Shown here: positions 19,201 to 27,462 of the stretch, piece after piece
Position numbering within the stretch: position 1 is the stretch's first letter
Layout: every line of letters starts with the position of its first letter
Assembly: GCA_030430845.1 (NCBI GenBank)
Contig: JAUIKE010000048.1
Location: 1 to 48,181 of the forward strand
DNA: 48,181 nt
Direction of reading: 5' to 3'
Origin: Bacteroidia bacterium
GTDB taxonomy: Bacteria; Bacteroidota; Bacteroidia; Chitinophagales; Saprospiraceae
The notes under the pieces: model-generated
The model's database searches: none
Told to the model about the DNA's origin: nothing
The model's input: only the letters and a program-made list of their open reading frames with translations
Position numbers and translations under genes: made by a program

Positions 19201-19537
19201 CGCCGGTACCCACCCAAACGATATGTGGATTAGAGGGATCGATGGTGACGCAGCCGGTAGAGTAGGAAGTTTGCTGGTCGAAAACGGGCGTCCAGGTTAC
19301 TCCGGCATTGATCGTCTTCCAGACACCACCGGAGGCGACGGCTACATACCAGGTGTTGTCATTTTTCGGGTGGATAGCAATATCCGCAATCCGGCCCGAC
19401 ATGAAGGCCGGGCCGATGTTGCGCAGCTCCAGTCCTTTGAAAGTAGCCTCTTGCCAGGGTGAATCGGTGGATTTTTGGGCAAAGGAGAGGGAAAAGGCAA
19501 AACAGAGTAATAGTAGCGTAGAGCATAATTTTTTCAT
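16268..19537 (-). CDS. Secreted BNR/sortilin-type propeller protein
   Basis: 1089 residues with a signal peptide (1-21, ending SFAQ). At least nine BNR/Asp-box motifs of the SxDGGxxW form are visible (YKSEDGGKSWKNMG, YKSTDGGESWKRV, HRSEDGGETWTQL, VTEDGGQNWRKIE, FTVDGGKKWTKI). They predict one or two large beta-propellers like VPS10/sortilin or xyloglucanase GH74. The last 250 residues hold a FlgD-like sandwich (VRRIEAPAKKGFHRIAWDLK) and a helical tail. Such proteins are often auto-annotated as glycosyl hydrolases, but I see no convincing catalytic acid pair and would not assign an activity. No T9SS C-terminal domain is evident. Confidence 0.8.
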   Translation of the reverse strand: MKKLCSTLLLLCFAFSLSFAQKSTDSPWQEATFKGLELRNIGPAFMSGRIADIAIHPKNDNTWYVAVASGGVWKTINAGVTWTPVFDQQTSYSTGCVTIDPSNPHIVWVGTGENDGGRHIGFGDGVYKSEDGGKSWKNMGLKNSEHLSKIIVHPNNSNIVWAASQGPLWSKGGERGLYKSTDGGESWKRVLGDDEWTGVTEVVIDPRNPDRLYAATWQRHRTLAAYMGGGPKSGLHRSEDGGETWTQLKTGLPSGNIGKIGLDISPQQPDVLYAALELNRRQGAVYRSSNRGGSWEKMSDAVSGATGPHYYQELYASPHQFDRIYLMDVRIQISDDGGKTFRQMSEQHKHSDNHAIAFRKDDPGYLLIGTDGGMYESFDLAQNWRFISNLPLTQFYKIALDDAEPFYNVFGGTQDNSTQGGPSRTDNPHGIQNSDWKVVLDWDGHQPATEPGNPNIMYGERQQGTLSRIDMTTGEVTDIQPQPGPDEPHERFNWDAPILVSPHSPTRIYFASYRVWKSDNRGDEWTAISGDLTKSQDRMELPIMGKKQSWDSPWDMLAMSNYNTITSLAESPQQSGLLYVGTDDGLIQVTEDGGQNWRKIEVGSIPGVPATAFVNDIKADLFDAGTVYVCLDNHKYGDYKPYLAKSTDKGKSWASIAGDLPNRHLVWRLVQDHVNPNLLFAATEFGIFFTVDGGKKWTKITGGAPTISFRDLAIHRRENDLVGASFGRGIYILDDYTALREVNNEVLAAEAKLFPTRKAWWYVPRPHLGFDEPKGSMGAAHYTAPNPAFGAVFTYYLKDGYSSEKESRQETEKALAKANKETPYPGWEALEKEMMEMPPKVWLTIKNNSGQVVRRIEAPAKKGFHRIAWDLKYPAPDPISLSGNGNANASGLMAAPGTYTATLSKQIEGAITNLSEPITFEVVPLYKGALEGASTEAVAQFWREYETLSREASALQMNFSKLMQKSQAMQTAFARSNAAGGELTKQLHSLHQNLMLLSKDLFGSPAKQQIGEKTKPTIGERLFAIDRGIYHSTYGPTETHKQTMAIIKDQLREMTSRLDRETANAGKIAKALMEAGAPFIEGEVMPNKH

Positions 19538-19560
19538 AGGTGAAAGCTTTTTTTTACTTA

Positions 19561-19623
19561 GACCTCAAAGGTCTCGAGACCTTTGAGGTCTAAATTCGAA
19601 CAAAAATCATCAATTGTAGTACT
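19561..19623. repeat. Dispersed palindromic repeat, copy 2
   Basis: Bases 19561-19590 are a perfect 30-bp palindrome with the same core as 8227-8254. The box ATTGTAGTACT follows 24 bases later at 19613-19623. The spacing is conserved but the spacer sequence is not, which suggests that symmetry and box are the functional parts. Confidence 0.8.
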
Positions 19624-19757
19624 TTAACTCCCTCAAAATAAGCCGGATATCCTTGAAAAAGCTGCTTTTTTGCTCTTTTTTAGCGCAAAAAATATTTTGC
19701 AGCTGTCCATTTTTGAGAATACGGATAATTTGAATGTTCGGCTATTCCAGCCTGGTC

Positions 19758-19793
19758 AAAAAAATAGGGCATCAATCTATTTTTGATGCCCTA
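19758..19793 (-). terminator. Intrinsic terminator of the GH113-like gene
   Basis: On the minus strand, TAGGGCATCAA pairs with TTGATGCCCTA around a 7-base loop, followed by seven T residues (19758-19764 on the plus strand as A). Confidence 0.85.
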
Positions 19794-19844
19794 ATGGGAG
19801 TGAGCAAAATTATTGCCCGTCTCCTTTTTATTTTATGCTTTCCT

Positions 19845-22163
19845 TCACCATTTCTGAAACCACTTCTGGACTGTATTTTGCGCAAGCTTATTATACGGTG
19901 TGAAACCATTATTTTCCCGCGGTCGCTCCATTAAATTGCACGACCACTTCCACCAGAGCAGACCGTTGCAAAAATCTTTATCCTGAATACTTTCCAAAAC
20001 AACTTCGTAACACAATTCCTGGCATTGCTCGTTGATAGGCCGGCCCAGAGCCTCTTCGTGGGGCTGCGTCCAGGTGTTTTCTACTGATCGGAAGCCGATT
20101 TCGGTGAAGATCATCGGTTTATTATAAGTATGGCAGGTTTCTTCTATTAGGTCCAGTACTTTATTGAAATGTTGAGTTAGCTCTTCCTTTTCAGGCTGCT
20201 CCTTTTTACTTAAGGGATAATAACAATCCAGGCCGATGTAGTCCAGCTCGTCCCAGAATTTGAGATTTTCAAATTCCTCTCCCCAATTTGCTGCGTAAGT
20301 CATGGGCCCTGAATAAATGCCGCGCAATTTCCGGATCAGCTGACGCCAATCCTGCTCGCGGGCAATGGTGGCCTTGGCAAACTCAACACCCACGCAAAGC
20401 ATGTCAATGTCATGTATCTCCGCCAGCAAGGCATAATGACGCATCCAGCGATGGTAATTTTCAAAGAACTGTTGCCAGTCTTTTTCCGAGGTCATCGAGA
20501 CATCGCCCGGCCAGCTGCCCCGGCCGATCCAGATCTGTGGTTTGAGCACTGTGAACATGCCCTTCTCCTTGGCCTCATAATGCGAATGTAGCACCGCCTC
20601 ATCGTTTTCATTGCCGGCTCGGCTGGAGAAATGAATAAAAGTAGGTTTTTGAGGGTCTCGCATGCTGGAGTAGGGAACAATAGCCACCGCATTGGCGTGG
20701 ATATTACGCAGCTTGTCTAACGACCGACTGGCTAGCCGTGATCCATAACCATTATATACACTGTAGCCCTCATGAGCGAAATTGAAGCCTTTTAAAAAGG
20801 GAATGACTACTTCGCGTTCCGGCTGGTCCGCCGCTGCCTGTTTTTTCAAAAAACGATGCCAGTCTTTTTCCAAACTTTTAATTTCTTTTTCATTGGGTGT
20901 CCAGGTAGCATATTTTTCCAAAAACAATTCTTTGCCCCATTCATCCAGTAAAAACTGAACGAATGAACCGGCGCTGCAATACATCACCAAATCCGATTCC
21001 TGAGCCAGCATCTCATTGTCCAGCAAGTCTTGTAACTTTGGAAGACTTGCTGATTGAAACAGCCTTTGAGCCCAGTAGGCATAGCCCTTCCTTTGCCATT
21101 GATGGGTGAAGTAGACGCCCAGTCCTTTTTCCAGGGAATGCGTTTGAGGACTGCCGAGAAACTGCCGGAGCAACAACTCATTCTCCATTTGCCACATCTG
21201 GCCCTTAAAATTTTCATTAATGACCACATGCACCTTGTTCTGCCCGGGCTCCGTATGTGCCTCGTCCATGCTATTTAGCCGAAGGCCTTTTTCTTCTCCG
21301 TCGGGATATACAAAGTAGCTGATGCGAGCCAGGGGCGCTTCTTTGCCGAGGAAATTTAGAATCTCCTCGAAGGAGGCTTCACAATTGGCTGCAAGTTCCT
21401 CTAATTCTTTATTTTGAAAATCTTTGTTGTAGCTGAGAAATGAAATATTAGGCGAATCATGTCGTGCTACATCCGATTGGGAAAAGTCAAAATGGAGGTT
21501 TTGATCAAGCGCCCATTTTTCTTCGTCAAATTGACCGAATACCACCGATTCTCCTTTTTGCAGCACTTCATACCCCCAGGTATTGCGAAACAGGTTTCTC
21601 GATTGCCGCCCCATTTGTTCGGAGATGACCTGTTGTATACCCGAAATGCTGTTACCGGTGATTAGGTAGAATGGAAATTGAGTATGAAAGGGGTGTGGAA
21701 ACATGGATAGCTTAAATACATCGTCGGCCTGCGTATACTTCTTTTTATGAAAAACGAAGCCTTCTTCCTCAAAATGAATAGGCAAATCTTTTGCGACTTT
21801 TCCCAACCATTTGTTGTTCTGAAAAGTACCTATTAGAAAAACCGGGTTATTGCGGACTTCTTCTTCCGTTACGTCTTCAAAATATCTCAGTTCCGTGTTG
21901 AGGGTCCACCGTCGCTGTTGTTGGAGGTTCGATGCGAGCTGCATGAGTGGTTCCTGCTGAGAAGCCTCGGAAACGTCGTGAATGATCAACAATTTACCGT
22001 GCTCTCGCAGGGCATTGTACATATCCCAGCGGGTAGGATATGTAGGCTCAGGAGCAACGCTGGCCAGGACTGCCTCTGACTCTTCCGACTTATTGAAAAG
22101 CCCAAACAATACAAAAGCGACAATGATGATAATTGGGATGAAGGCGTATTTCAGGGCGTTCAT
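19845..22163 (-). CDS. Membrane-anchored fusion of a peptidase-MA-like region with a GH113-type barrel
   Basis: 772 residues. One transmembrane helix lies at about residues 7-23. Residues about 30-230 resemble the DUF4837-like envelope domain seen in Bacteroidota (FLIGTFQNNKWLGKVAKDLP). Residues about 240-440 look like a gluzincin/peptidase-MA fold (VHVVINENFKGQMWQMENE, GLGVYFTHQW) but lack HExxH. Residues about 460-770 resemble the GH113 mannanase barrel (FLKGFNFAHEG, LDYIGLDCYYPL). Glu594 in GVEFAKA fits the acid/base and Glu688 in FTEIGF the nucleophile; the roughly 90-residue spacing fits clan GH-A. Probably a periplasm-facing glycosidase. The first two domain calls are weaker than the third. 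Confidence 0.7.
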   Translation of the reverse strand: MNALKYAFIPIIIIVAFVLFGLFNKSEESEAVLASVAPEPTYPTRWDMYNALREHGKLLIIHDVSEASQQEPLMQLASNLQQQRRWTLNTELRYFEDVTEEEVRNNPVFLIGTFQNNKWLGKVAKDLPIHFEEEGFVFHKKKYTQADDVFKLSMFPHPFHTQFPFYLITGNSISGIQQVISEQMGRQSRNLFRNTWGYEVLQKGESVVFGQFDEEKWALDQNLHFDFSQSDVARHDSPNISFLSYNKDFQNKELEELAANCEASFEEILNFLGKEAPLARISYFVYPDGEEKGLRLNSMDEAHTEPGQNKVHVVINENFKGQMWQMENELLLRQFLGSPQTHSLEKGLGVYFTHQWQRKGYAYWAQRLFQSASLPKLQDLLDNEMLAQESDLVMYCSAGSFVQFLLDEWGKELFLEKYATWTPNEKEIKSLEKDWHRFLKKQAAADQPEREVVIPFLKGFNFAHEGYSVYNGYGSRLASRSLDKLRNIHANAVAIVPYSSMRDPQKPTFIHFSSRAGNENDEAVLHSHYEAKEKGMFTVLKPQIWIGRGSWPGDVSMTSEKDWQQFFENYHRWMRHYALLAEIHDIDMLCVGVEFAKATIAREQDWRQLIRKLRGIYSGPMTYAANWGEEFENLKFWDELDYIGLDCYYPLSKKEQPEKEELTQHFNKVLDLIEETCHTYNKPMIFTEIGFRSVENTWTQPHEEALGRPINEQCQELCYEVVLESIQDKDFCNGLLWWKWSCNLMERPRENNGFTPYNKLAQNTVQKWFQKW

Positions 22164-22203
22164 TTCTGGTGATTTTAAGGAATGTGATAACTTAAAACAA
22201 AAT

Positions 22204-22259
22204 AAAAAAAAGAAAGGGGATTTAGCCGCCCAAGCGGCTAAATCCCCTTTCTTTTTTTT
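22204..22259 (-). terminator. 26-bp perfect stem terminator of the SprB-repeat gene
   Basis: Arms 22204-22229 and 22234-22259 are exact reverse complements around CCAA and are flanked by eight A and eight T. The structure overlaps the stop codon of the minus-strand gene. Confidence 0.85.
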
Positions 22260-25200
22260 ACTTATTCCCTAAACTTAATATCGTTATCTCAATCCGCTGA
22301 TTCTGTTTTCTCCCTTCATCTGTTTCATTCGAAGCGATGGGGAAGCGTTTGCCGTATCCTTTGAACAATACTCTCCATTTGGGGATGCCCAGATTAACAA
22401 GGTAATCCGAAATAGATTTAGCTCTGGCTGTAGACAGTTCGTCACAGTACCAATCGGGCGGCAGACTGTTGGTATGCCCTCCAATTTCGATGGCGACTGC
22501 CTCATTTTCGGTCAGGAAGGAATACAATTCATCTAATACTGGAAAGTATTTTTCCTGAATCTTCGTACTATCCGCCTGGAACTGCAAGGCTTCAATCCGG
22601 ATTTTTTGCCCTTCCTCCACATCTTCTACTGCCAATTCCGGGATTTTCCGTTTTTCTACAAAAACTTCGGAAACAGCCTCACATCCATTTTTATCTGTAA
22701 CGGTAACGCTATGGTCCCCATAAGTTAGGGTAGAGGCCGTCTTTACTTTTTCCCCATTATCCCAGCTGACGGCATACGGTTGGGTGCCTCCGCCAATTTG
22801 TACTTCCGCCTTCCCGTCTGTGGATGTTTCATCTCTGGCTGTTTGTAAGAACATAGCCGTGGCCTTCAACTGTGTCGGGGCGCTTAAAGATGCAGAAGCG
22901 GTAGTCGTTTGACCGGTTGCATCCGTAATAGTCACAGAATAAGTACCCTCTGCCAAACCACTTACTTCCTGTCCGTTCAAAGAAGCTTCATTCCATTGAT
23001 ATTGGAAAGGCTTTTTCCCTCCGCGAACATTAACCGTCAGCGTACCGCTGTTTTCTCCGAAACATTTAATAGGCTGAGCGACTTCCAGCGTACTACTCAG
23101 AGGAAGAATGTTTTCGGTGATGTCCACCTCTGCTGTAACACTGCAGCCATTGGCGTCTGTAACCGTTATGGTACGTGTTCCAGGACCTAGTTTTTTAGCC
23201 TGAGGAGCTGTTTCGCCATTGTCCCAGGCATAAATATAAGGTGCACTGCCTCCACTTACCTGGGCAGTGGCCAGGCCATCCTGGTTATCCGTGCTGGCTG
23301 GCTGTACATTGGTTAGTTGTATGCTCATCTCCTCAGGTTGGCCAATTGTGAAAGATTGAGTTGAAGTTGTGCCTTTTGCATCCGTTACGGTGACGGTATA
23401 TTCACCAGCGCCGAGATTAGAGATTTCTGCTCCGGTAGCTTCTTCGTGATTCCAGGCGAAGGTGAATGGCCCTTTTCCACCTTTTCGGTTGACTTTAAGG
23501 GCTGCGGTTTCTTCGCCGAAGCAGTTGATGGTCTCGGTTTGTTCGATGCCGGCGGTCAGGTCGAGGATCTTCTCGATGATGTCGATTTCCATGACCAGTT
23601 GGCAGCCTGCCTCATCGGTGATGGTTACTTTGTGGTTGCCTGGTGACAGACGGGTGGCCTCCTGAGTTGTTTCGCCATTATCCCAGGCGAAGGAATAGCT
23701 GCCGGTACCGCCTCTGACATTGAAGCCTGCCACCCCATCCTCATTATCGGTAGTAGCCGATTGTACACGACTAATGCCTGCGCTGAGCGCTCTGGGCTGA
23801 GGAATGCTAAAGGAGGCAGTTGTGGTAGTGCCTACTGCGTCGGTAATAGAGACGGTATAGTCGCCGCCGGCCAGGCCGCTGACTTCATCACCTTGCAGGC
23901 TGGAATCGTTCCATTGTATTTGGAAAGGTCCTTTCCCGCCACTTTTAGTCAGGATCAGGCCTGCTGTTTTTTCTCCATTACACTTGATTTCTCCGGTCTG
24001 CTCCAGGCTGGCCGTCAGCGGCAGAATATTCTCGGTGATCTCTATCTCTGCTGTGGCGGTACATCCGTTCTGGTCGGTTACAGTCACGGTATGCTTGCCA
24101 GGGCTGAGTTTGCTTGCTTGTTCTGTGGTTTCTCCATTATCCCAGGCAAAAGTGGCTGTGCCGGTGCCGCCGTTGAAAGTGACTCGTGCTTTCCCATCTT
24201 CATTATCTGTGCTGGCCGGCTCAACGTCTGCAATACCGGCCGATAAGGCAGCCGGCTGATTGATTCTGTACTCGGCCGTAACTTCAGTGCCTTGAACGTC
24301 GGTGATGGTCAGGTTATAAGAGCCGGCTCCCAGTCCGGAAATTCTGTCCCCTTGTTCGCCGCCAACACTCCACTGGAAAGTATAAGGACCCTTCCCGCCG
24401 GAAGGACGAGCTTCCAGAACGGCTGTTTTCTCTCCTGAGCAGCTGATTTGCCCGATTTCACGGATGTTGGCCGCAAGGGGTAAAATATTTTCGGTAATAT
24501 CCACCTGGGCAGTAGTTTTACAACCATTGGCATCTGTTACTTCCACGGTATGTGTTCCCGGCCCCAGTTCTGTAGCTTCTTTTCTTTTTTCACCATTATC
24601 CCAGCTGAAAATATAATCTGGCGTTCCGCCACTGACTTCAACATCGGCTTGTCCGTCTTTGTTATTAGTGCTGGCTGGTTGTATGGCTAAGGCAGAGGCA
24701 GATAGGGCGTCAGGTTCTTCGATTACGATAGAAGAAGAATTAGTGGTTCCGGCAGCATCTGTGATACTGACCGTATAATTACCGGCGGGCAGTTCACTAA
24801 GAGTAGTGCCGGTTTTTCCCTCAATATTCCATTGAATTTGGAAAGGAGGCTTTCCGCCGTTGACAACCGCTCTTAAGGCACCGGTCGCATCCCCTTTACA
24901 GAGGATCTGTCCGGTTTGCTGAACATTTACAGCCAAAGGAAGGATGTTTTCGGAAATTTCTACCTCGGCTGTCGTTGTACATTGATTGCGATCGGTGATC
25001 GTTACCGTGTGTTTGCCGGGAGCCAGTCTCTTCGCTACCTCTGCAATTTCTCCATTGGTCCAGGCGAAAGAGAAATCGCCGTTTCCGCCGCTGACTTCTA
25101 CCTGGGCCTGGCCATCTTCTTTACCGGTACTGGCCGGCTGAAGGATGATGATGCTTGCCTGAAGCGGAGCAGGTTGTTTTAAGTTATAGGTTTCAGTCGT

Positions 25201-27225
25201 TTGCCCTCCCAAGGCATCGGTGATGGTAACGGTATATTCGCCGGCCGGGATATTGCTCAATTCAGCTCCGGTAGCATTATTGTAACTCCACTGGAATTCA
25301 TAAGGTCCTTTACCGCCTCGGGCGGAGGCTGTGATGGCTCCATCCGCACTTCCGTTACAGGAAATTACACCTGTAGGGCTTATATCTGCTACAAGAGGAA
25401 GGACTTCCTCGGAGATCGTTATCCTGCCGGTTGCCGTACATCCTTTTTGGTCGGTTACCGTGACCGTATGTTCCCCAGGAGCTAATTCGGCTGCATTGGC
25501 TAGTTTTTCTCCGGTATCCCATACATAGCGGAAGTTTCCATTTCCTCCGGAAACGACCTGCACCACAGCTTGCCCATCTGCTTTACCTTTTGAGGCAGAA
25601 GCAATGATTTTGAAATTTAATTCCATGCCTTCTCGGGCTGCAATCGAAAAGTCGGCATTGGCGCTATTACCAACGGCGTCGGTAATGGTTAGGCTGTAAT
25701 CTCCCTCTCCAAGATTATTAACTTGCTCAGTGGTAGCTCCGTTACTCCAGGTATATTGGAAAGGAGCCTTTCCTCCCTTGATTTGGGCGGCTAAACCGGC
25801 ATTATTACTGCCGGGGCAATCTAATTCGCTGGTTGGTTGAATAGAGGCGCTTAAAGGAAGGACGGTACGGTCAATATTGATCTCGGCTACGGTTGAACAG
25901 CCGTTCTTATCGGTTACCGTAACCTGGTGAATGCCTTCGTCAAGAGCGATCGCTTGTGCCTGAGTTTCTCCATTGTCCCATTGATAGGTATAAATACCAC
26001 TTCCTCCGGAAGCAGACACGGTTGCTGCTCCATCTTTTGCTCCATCCTCACTTTCTGTTTTTTCTAAACTGACATTGGCGCTTACCCTTGGATCTATTAC
26101 CTCTACCTTAGCTATTTTTTTGCGGCCTCTTCCATCCGTTACCGTCAATTCATAGTTGCCTGGCCCCAGGTTTGGAACACTTTCGGCCGTACTGCCGTTA
26201 CTCCAGCTGTATTTATAGGGAGGGACGCCCCCAATTACGCGTGCTTTAAGAACTGCATCATCCGTAGTGCCGGTACAGCTCAGATCATTTTCAAGTAAGG
26301 CTGAAACGGTGAGGTTGGAACCTTTTTCGATGAGAAAGAGGCCCTTGTCTTCTGTAGCGACCCAGATGCCGCCATCCTTGTCGGCGGCCATAGAAGTAGC
26401 AAACTCACTGGTGAAGTATTGGGCAGGGCCGTAGACATTCACTTTTTCTGTTTCGGGATTATAGCTAGTGATCACATCGGATGAAACCCACAATCGGCCC
26501 TCATTATCAAAAACGATATCGGTTAATCTGCCTTCCGTGCTACGCGGAGGTAGTTCAACCGGATACCATTCATCTTTACGATCCAGCTTGCCAAAATAAT
26601 CGATGGTGAGCAGCCAATCGCCGGATGGGCCTACGGCTACGCTGAGGATATCGAAGTACCTTTCCAGCAAGTCCCACTTGCCTTTATTGCTGACCAGTAC
26701 CCCTTCCTGAGTAGCGATCCATTCTCTGCCCAGGGTGTCGAGGTAGATCTTATTGACATAGTCGGAGCGCATTTTGGAGTTGCCGCTGTTGATTTGCTCA
26801 ATGAGGCGCAGGCTAGGTTCAGTTTTGAGTTTGTATACACCGTTTTCGGTAGTACCCAGCCAGAGCTCGTCTTTTTCGGCATTGTAGGCTGCGGAGGTTA
26901 AAGTATTAGATTCGGATAGCTCTCCATTGAGCAATTCATTCAATTCATCAACGGACCAGCGAATGTTAGCATTCCCGCCGGGAATAGATAAAAGAGATTG
27001 ATCCAGCCTGGACATATTGACCGGCTCGGAATAGCTGAGGTCATAAACCTTATATAATCCATCTTGATTGGCCACCCATTTTACGTTTTCTTCATCTACA
27101 TGAATGTTGTAAATTGGGGCTTGCCGGCTCACAGCGTCACAGCGAATGACCTGCATGGGCTTGTCGTCTTGTGCGTTAAGGACACTTGTTAGTAGTATGG
27201 AAAATAAGAGTATTAATTTTCTCAT
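22258..27225 (-). CDS. Giant propeller / SprB-repeat / OmpA surface protein
   Basis: 1655 residues. The signal peptide is residues 1-19 (VLNAQ). Residues about 25-305 are a two-component-regulator-type propeller (DELWLGTTENGVYKLK, GREWIATQEGVLV, GGIWVATEDKGLFLIE). Residues about 310-1530 are sixteen SprB-type Ig-like modules arranged as eight A-B pairs. A modules begin with xIxCxGE and B modules end with VTVTDxNGC. Residues about 1535-1655 are an OmpA-like peptidoglycan-binding domain (IEIGGHTNSLPPDWYCDELS, ARAKSISDYLV, QNQRIEITIL). The OmpA end should anchor it to peptidoglycan while the repeats extend outward. SprB modules are known from gliding adhesins, but this protein has no T9SS C-terminal domain. 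An adhesin or envelope-spanning role is inferred. Minus-strand gene, divergent from the AraC regulator. Confidence 0.9.
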   Translation of the reverse strand: MRKLILLFSILLTSVLNAQDDKPMQVIRCDAVSRQAPIYNIHVDEENVKWVANQDGLYKVYDLSYSEPVNMSRLDQSLLSIPGGNANIRWSVDELNELLNGELSESNTLTSAAYNAEKDELWLGTTENGVYKLKTEPSLRLIEQINSGNSKMRSDYVNKIYLDTLGREWIATQEGVLVSNKGKWDLLERYFDILSVAVGPSGDWLLTIDYFGKLDRKDEWYPVELPPRSTEGRLTDIVFDNEGRLWVSSDVITSYNPETEKVNVYGPAQYFTSEFATSMAADKDGGIWVATEDKGLFLIEKGSNLTVSALLENDLSCTGTTDDAVLKARVIGGVPPYKYSWSNGSTAESVPNLGPGNYELTVTDGRGRKKIAKVEVIDPRVSANVSLEKTESEDGAKDGAATVSASGGSGIYTYQWDNGETQAQAIALDEGIHQVTVTDKNGCSTVAEINIDRTVLPLSASIQPTSELDCPGSNNAGLAAQIKGGKAPFQYTWSNGATTEQVNNLGEGDYSLTITDAVGNSANADFSIAAREGMELNFKIIASASKGKADGQAVVQVVSGGNGNFRYVWDTGEKLANAAELAPGEHTVTVTDQKGCTATGRITISEEVLPLVADISPTGVISCNGSADGAITASARGGKGPYEFQWSYNNATGAELSNIPAGEYTVTITDALGGQTTETYNLKQPAPLQASIIILQPASTGKEDGQAQVEVSGGNGDFSFAWTNGEIAEVAKRLAPGKHTVTITDRNQCTTTAEVEISENILPLAVNVQQTGQILCKGDATGALRAVVNGGKPPFQIQWNIEGKTGTTLSELPAGNYTVSITDAAGTTNSSSIVIEEPDALSASALAIQPASTNNKDGQADVEVSGGTPDYIFSWDNGEKRKEATELGPGTHTVEVTDANGCKTTAQVDITENILPLAANIREIGQISCSGEKTAVLEARPSGGKGPYTFQWSVGGEQGDRISGLGAGSYNLTITDVQGTEVTAEYRINQPAALSAGIADVEPASTDNEDGKARVTFNGGTGTATFAWDNGETTEQASKLSPGKHTVTVTDQNGCTATAEIEITENILPLTASLEQTGEIKCNGEKTAGLILTKSGGKGPFQIQWNDSSLQGDEVSGLAGGDYTVSITDAVGTTTTASFSIPQPRALSAGISRVQSATTDNEDGVAGFNVRGGTGSYSFAWDNGETTQEATRLSPGNHKVTITDEAGCQLVMEIDIIEKILDLTAGIEQTETINCFGEETAALKVNRKGGKGPFTFAWNHEEATGAEISNLGAGEYTVTVTDAKGTTSTQSFTIGQPEEMSIQLTNVQPASTDNQDGLATAQVSGGSAPYIYAWDNGETAPQAKKLGPGTRTITVTDANGCSVTAEVDITENILPLSSTLEVAQPIKCFGENSGTLTVNVRGGKKPFQYQWNEASLNGQEVSGLAEGTYSVTITDATGQTTTASASLSAPTQLKATAMFLQTARDETSTDGKAEVQIGGGTQPYAVSWDNGEKVKTASTLTYGDHSVTVTDKNGCEAVSEVFVEKRKIPELAVEDVEEGQKIRIEALQFQADSTKIQEKYFPVLDELYSFLTENEAVAIEIGGHTNSLPPDWYCDELSTARAKSISDYLVNLGIPKWRVLFKGYGKRFPIASNETDEGRKQNQRIEITILSLGNK
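22640..26310 (-). repeat. Eight tandem A-B SprB module pairs (coding repeat)
   Basis: Each unit is about 150 residues, or 450 bases. It contains exactly two cysteines: one near the start of module A (first is Cys317, ISCNG-like) and one at the end of module B (NGC). The linker ITENILPL recurs almost unchanged between units, and QPASTDNEDG opens most B modules. Confidence 0.85.
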
Positions 27226-27462
27226 AGGATAAATCGAATTCTTTTTTAATAGAAGGCGTAATTGTTGAGAGTGGCGACCGCCGGCTTCACAATTATTTCT
27301 TCACAATAAGTTATTAGCGTGCAAATTTCTTATATTTTTTCCTAATAAAGTATCAACGAATTATTAAAGCTAAAATTTCATACGTTAAAGGAGTTTTTCC
27401 CCTTTAAGACGAGGCAGTGGCTTAGGTTTTGTACGAATCAAGGACAAAAAGGATCGACCCAT

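Larger units (their letters stand above)
19538..19844. other. 307-bp intergenic region with a repeat and a terminator
   Basis: This stretch separates two minus-strand genes. It contains copy 2 of the dispersed palindrome (19561-19623) and the terminator of the GH113-like gene (19758-19793). The part between (19630-19750) is AT-rich and should hold the BNR gene promoter, but no box is clear. Confidence 0.6.

Noticed and set aside
16268..19537. Assignment of the BNR protein as a glycosidase
   Set aside because: Asp-boxes give a propeller fold, but no catalytic pair could be identified.
22640..26310. Repeated DNA as a CRISPR or non-coding tandem array
   Set aside because: The repeat is about 450 bases, diverged at DNA level and encodes SprB modules in frame.
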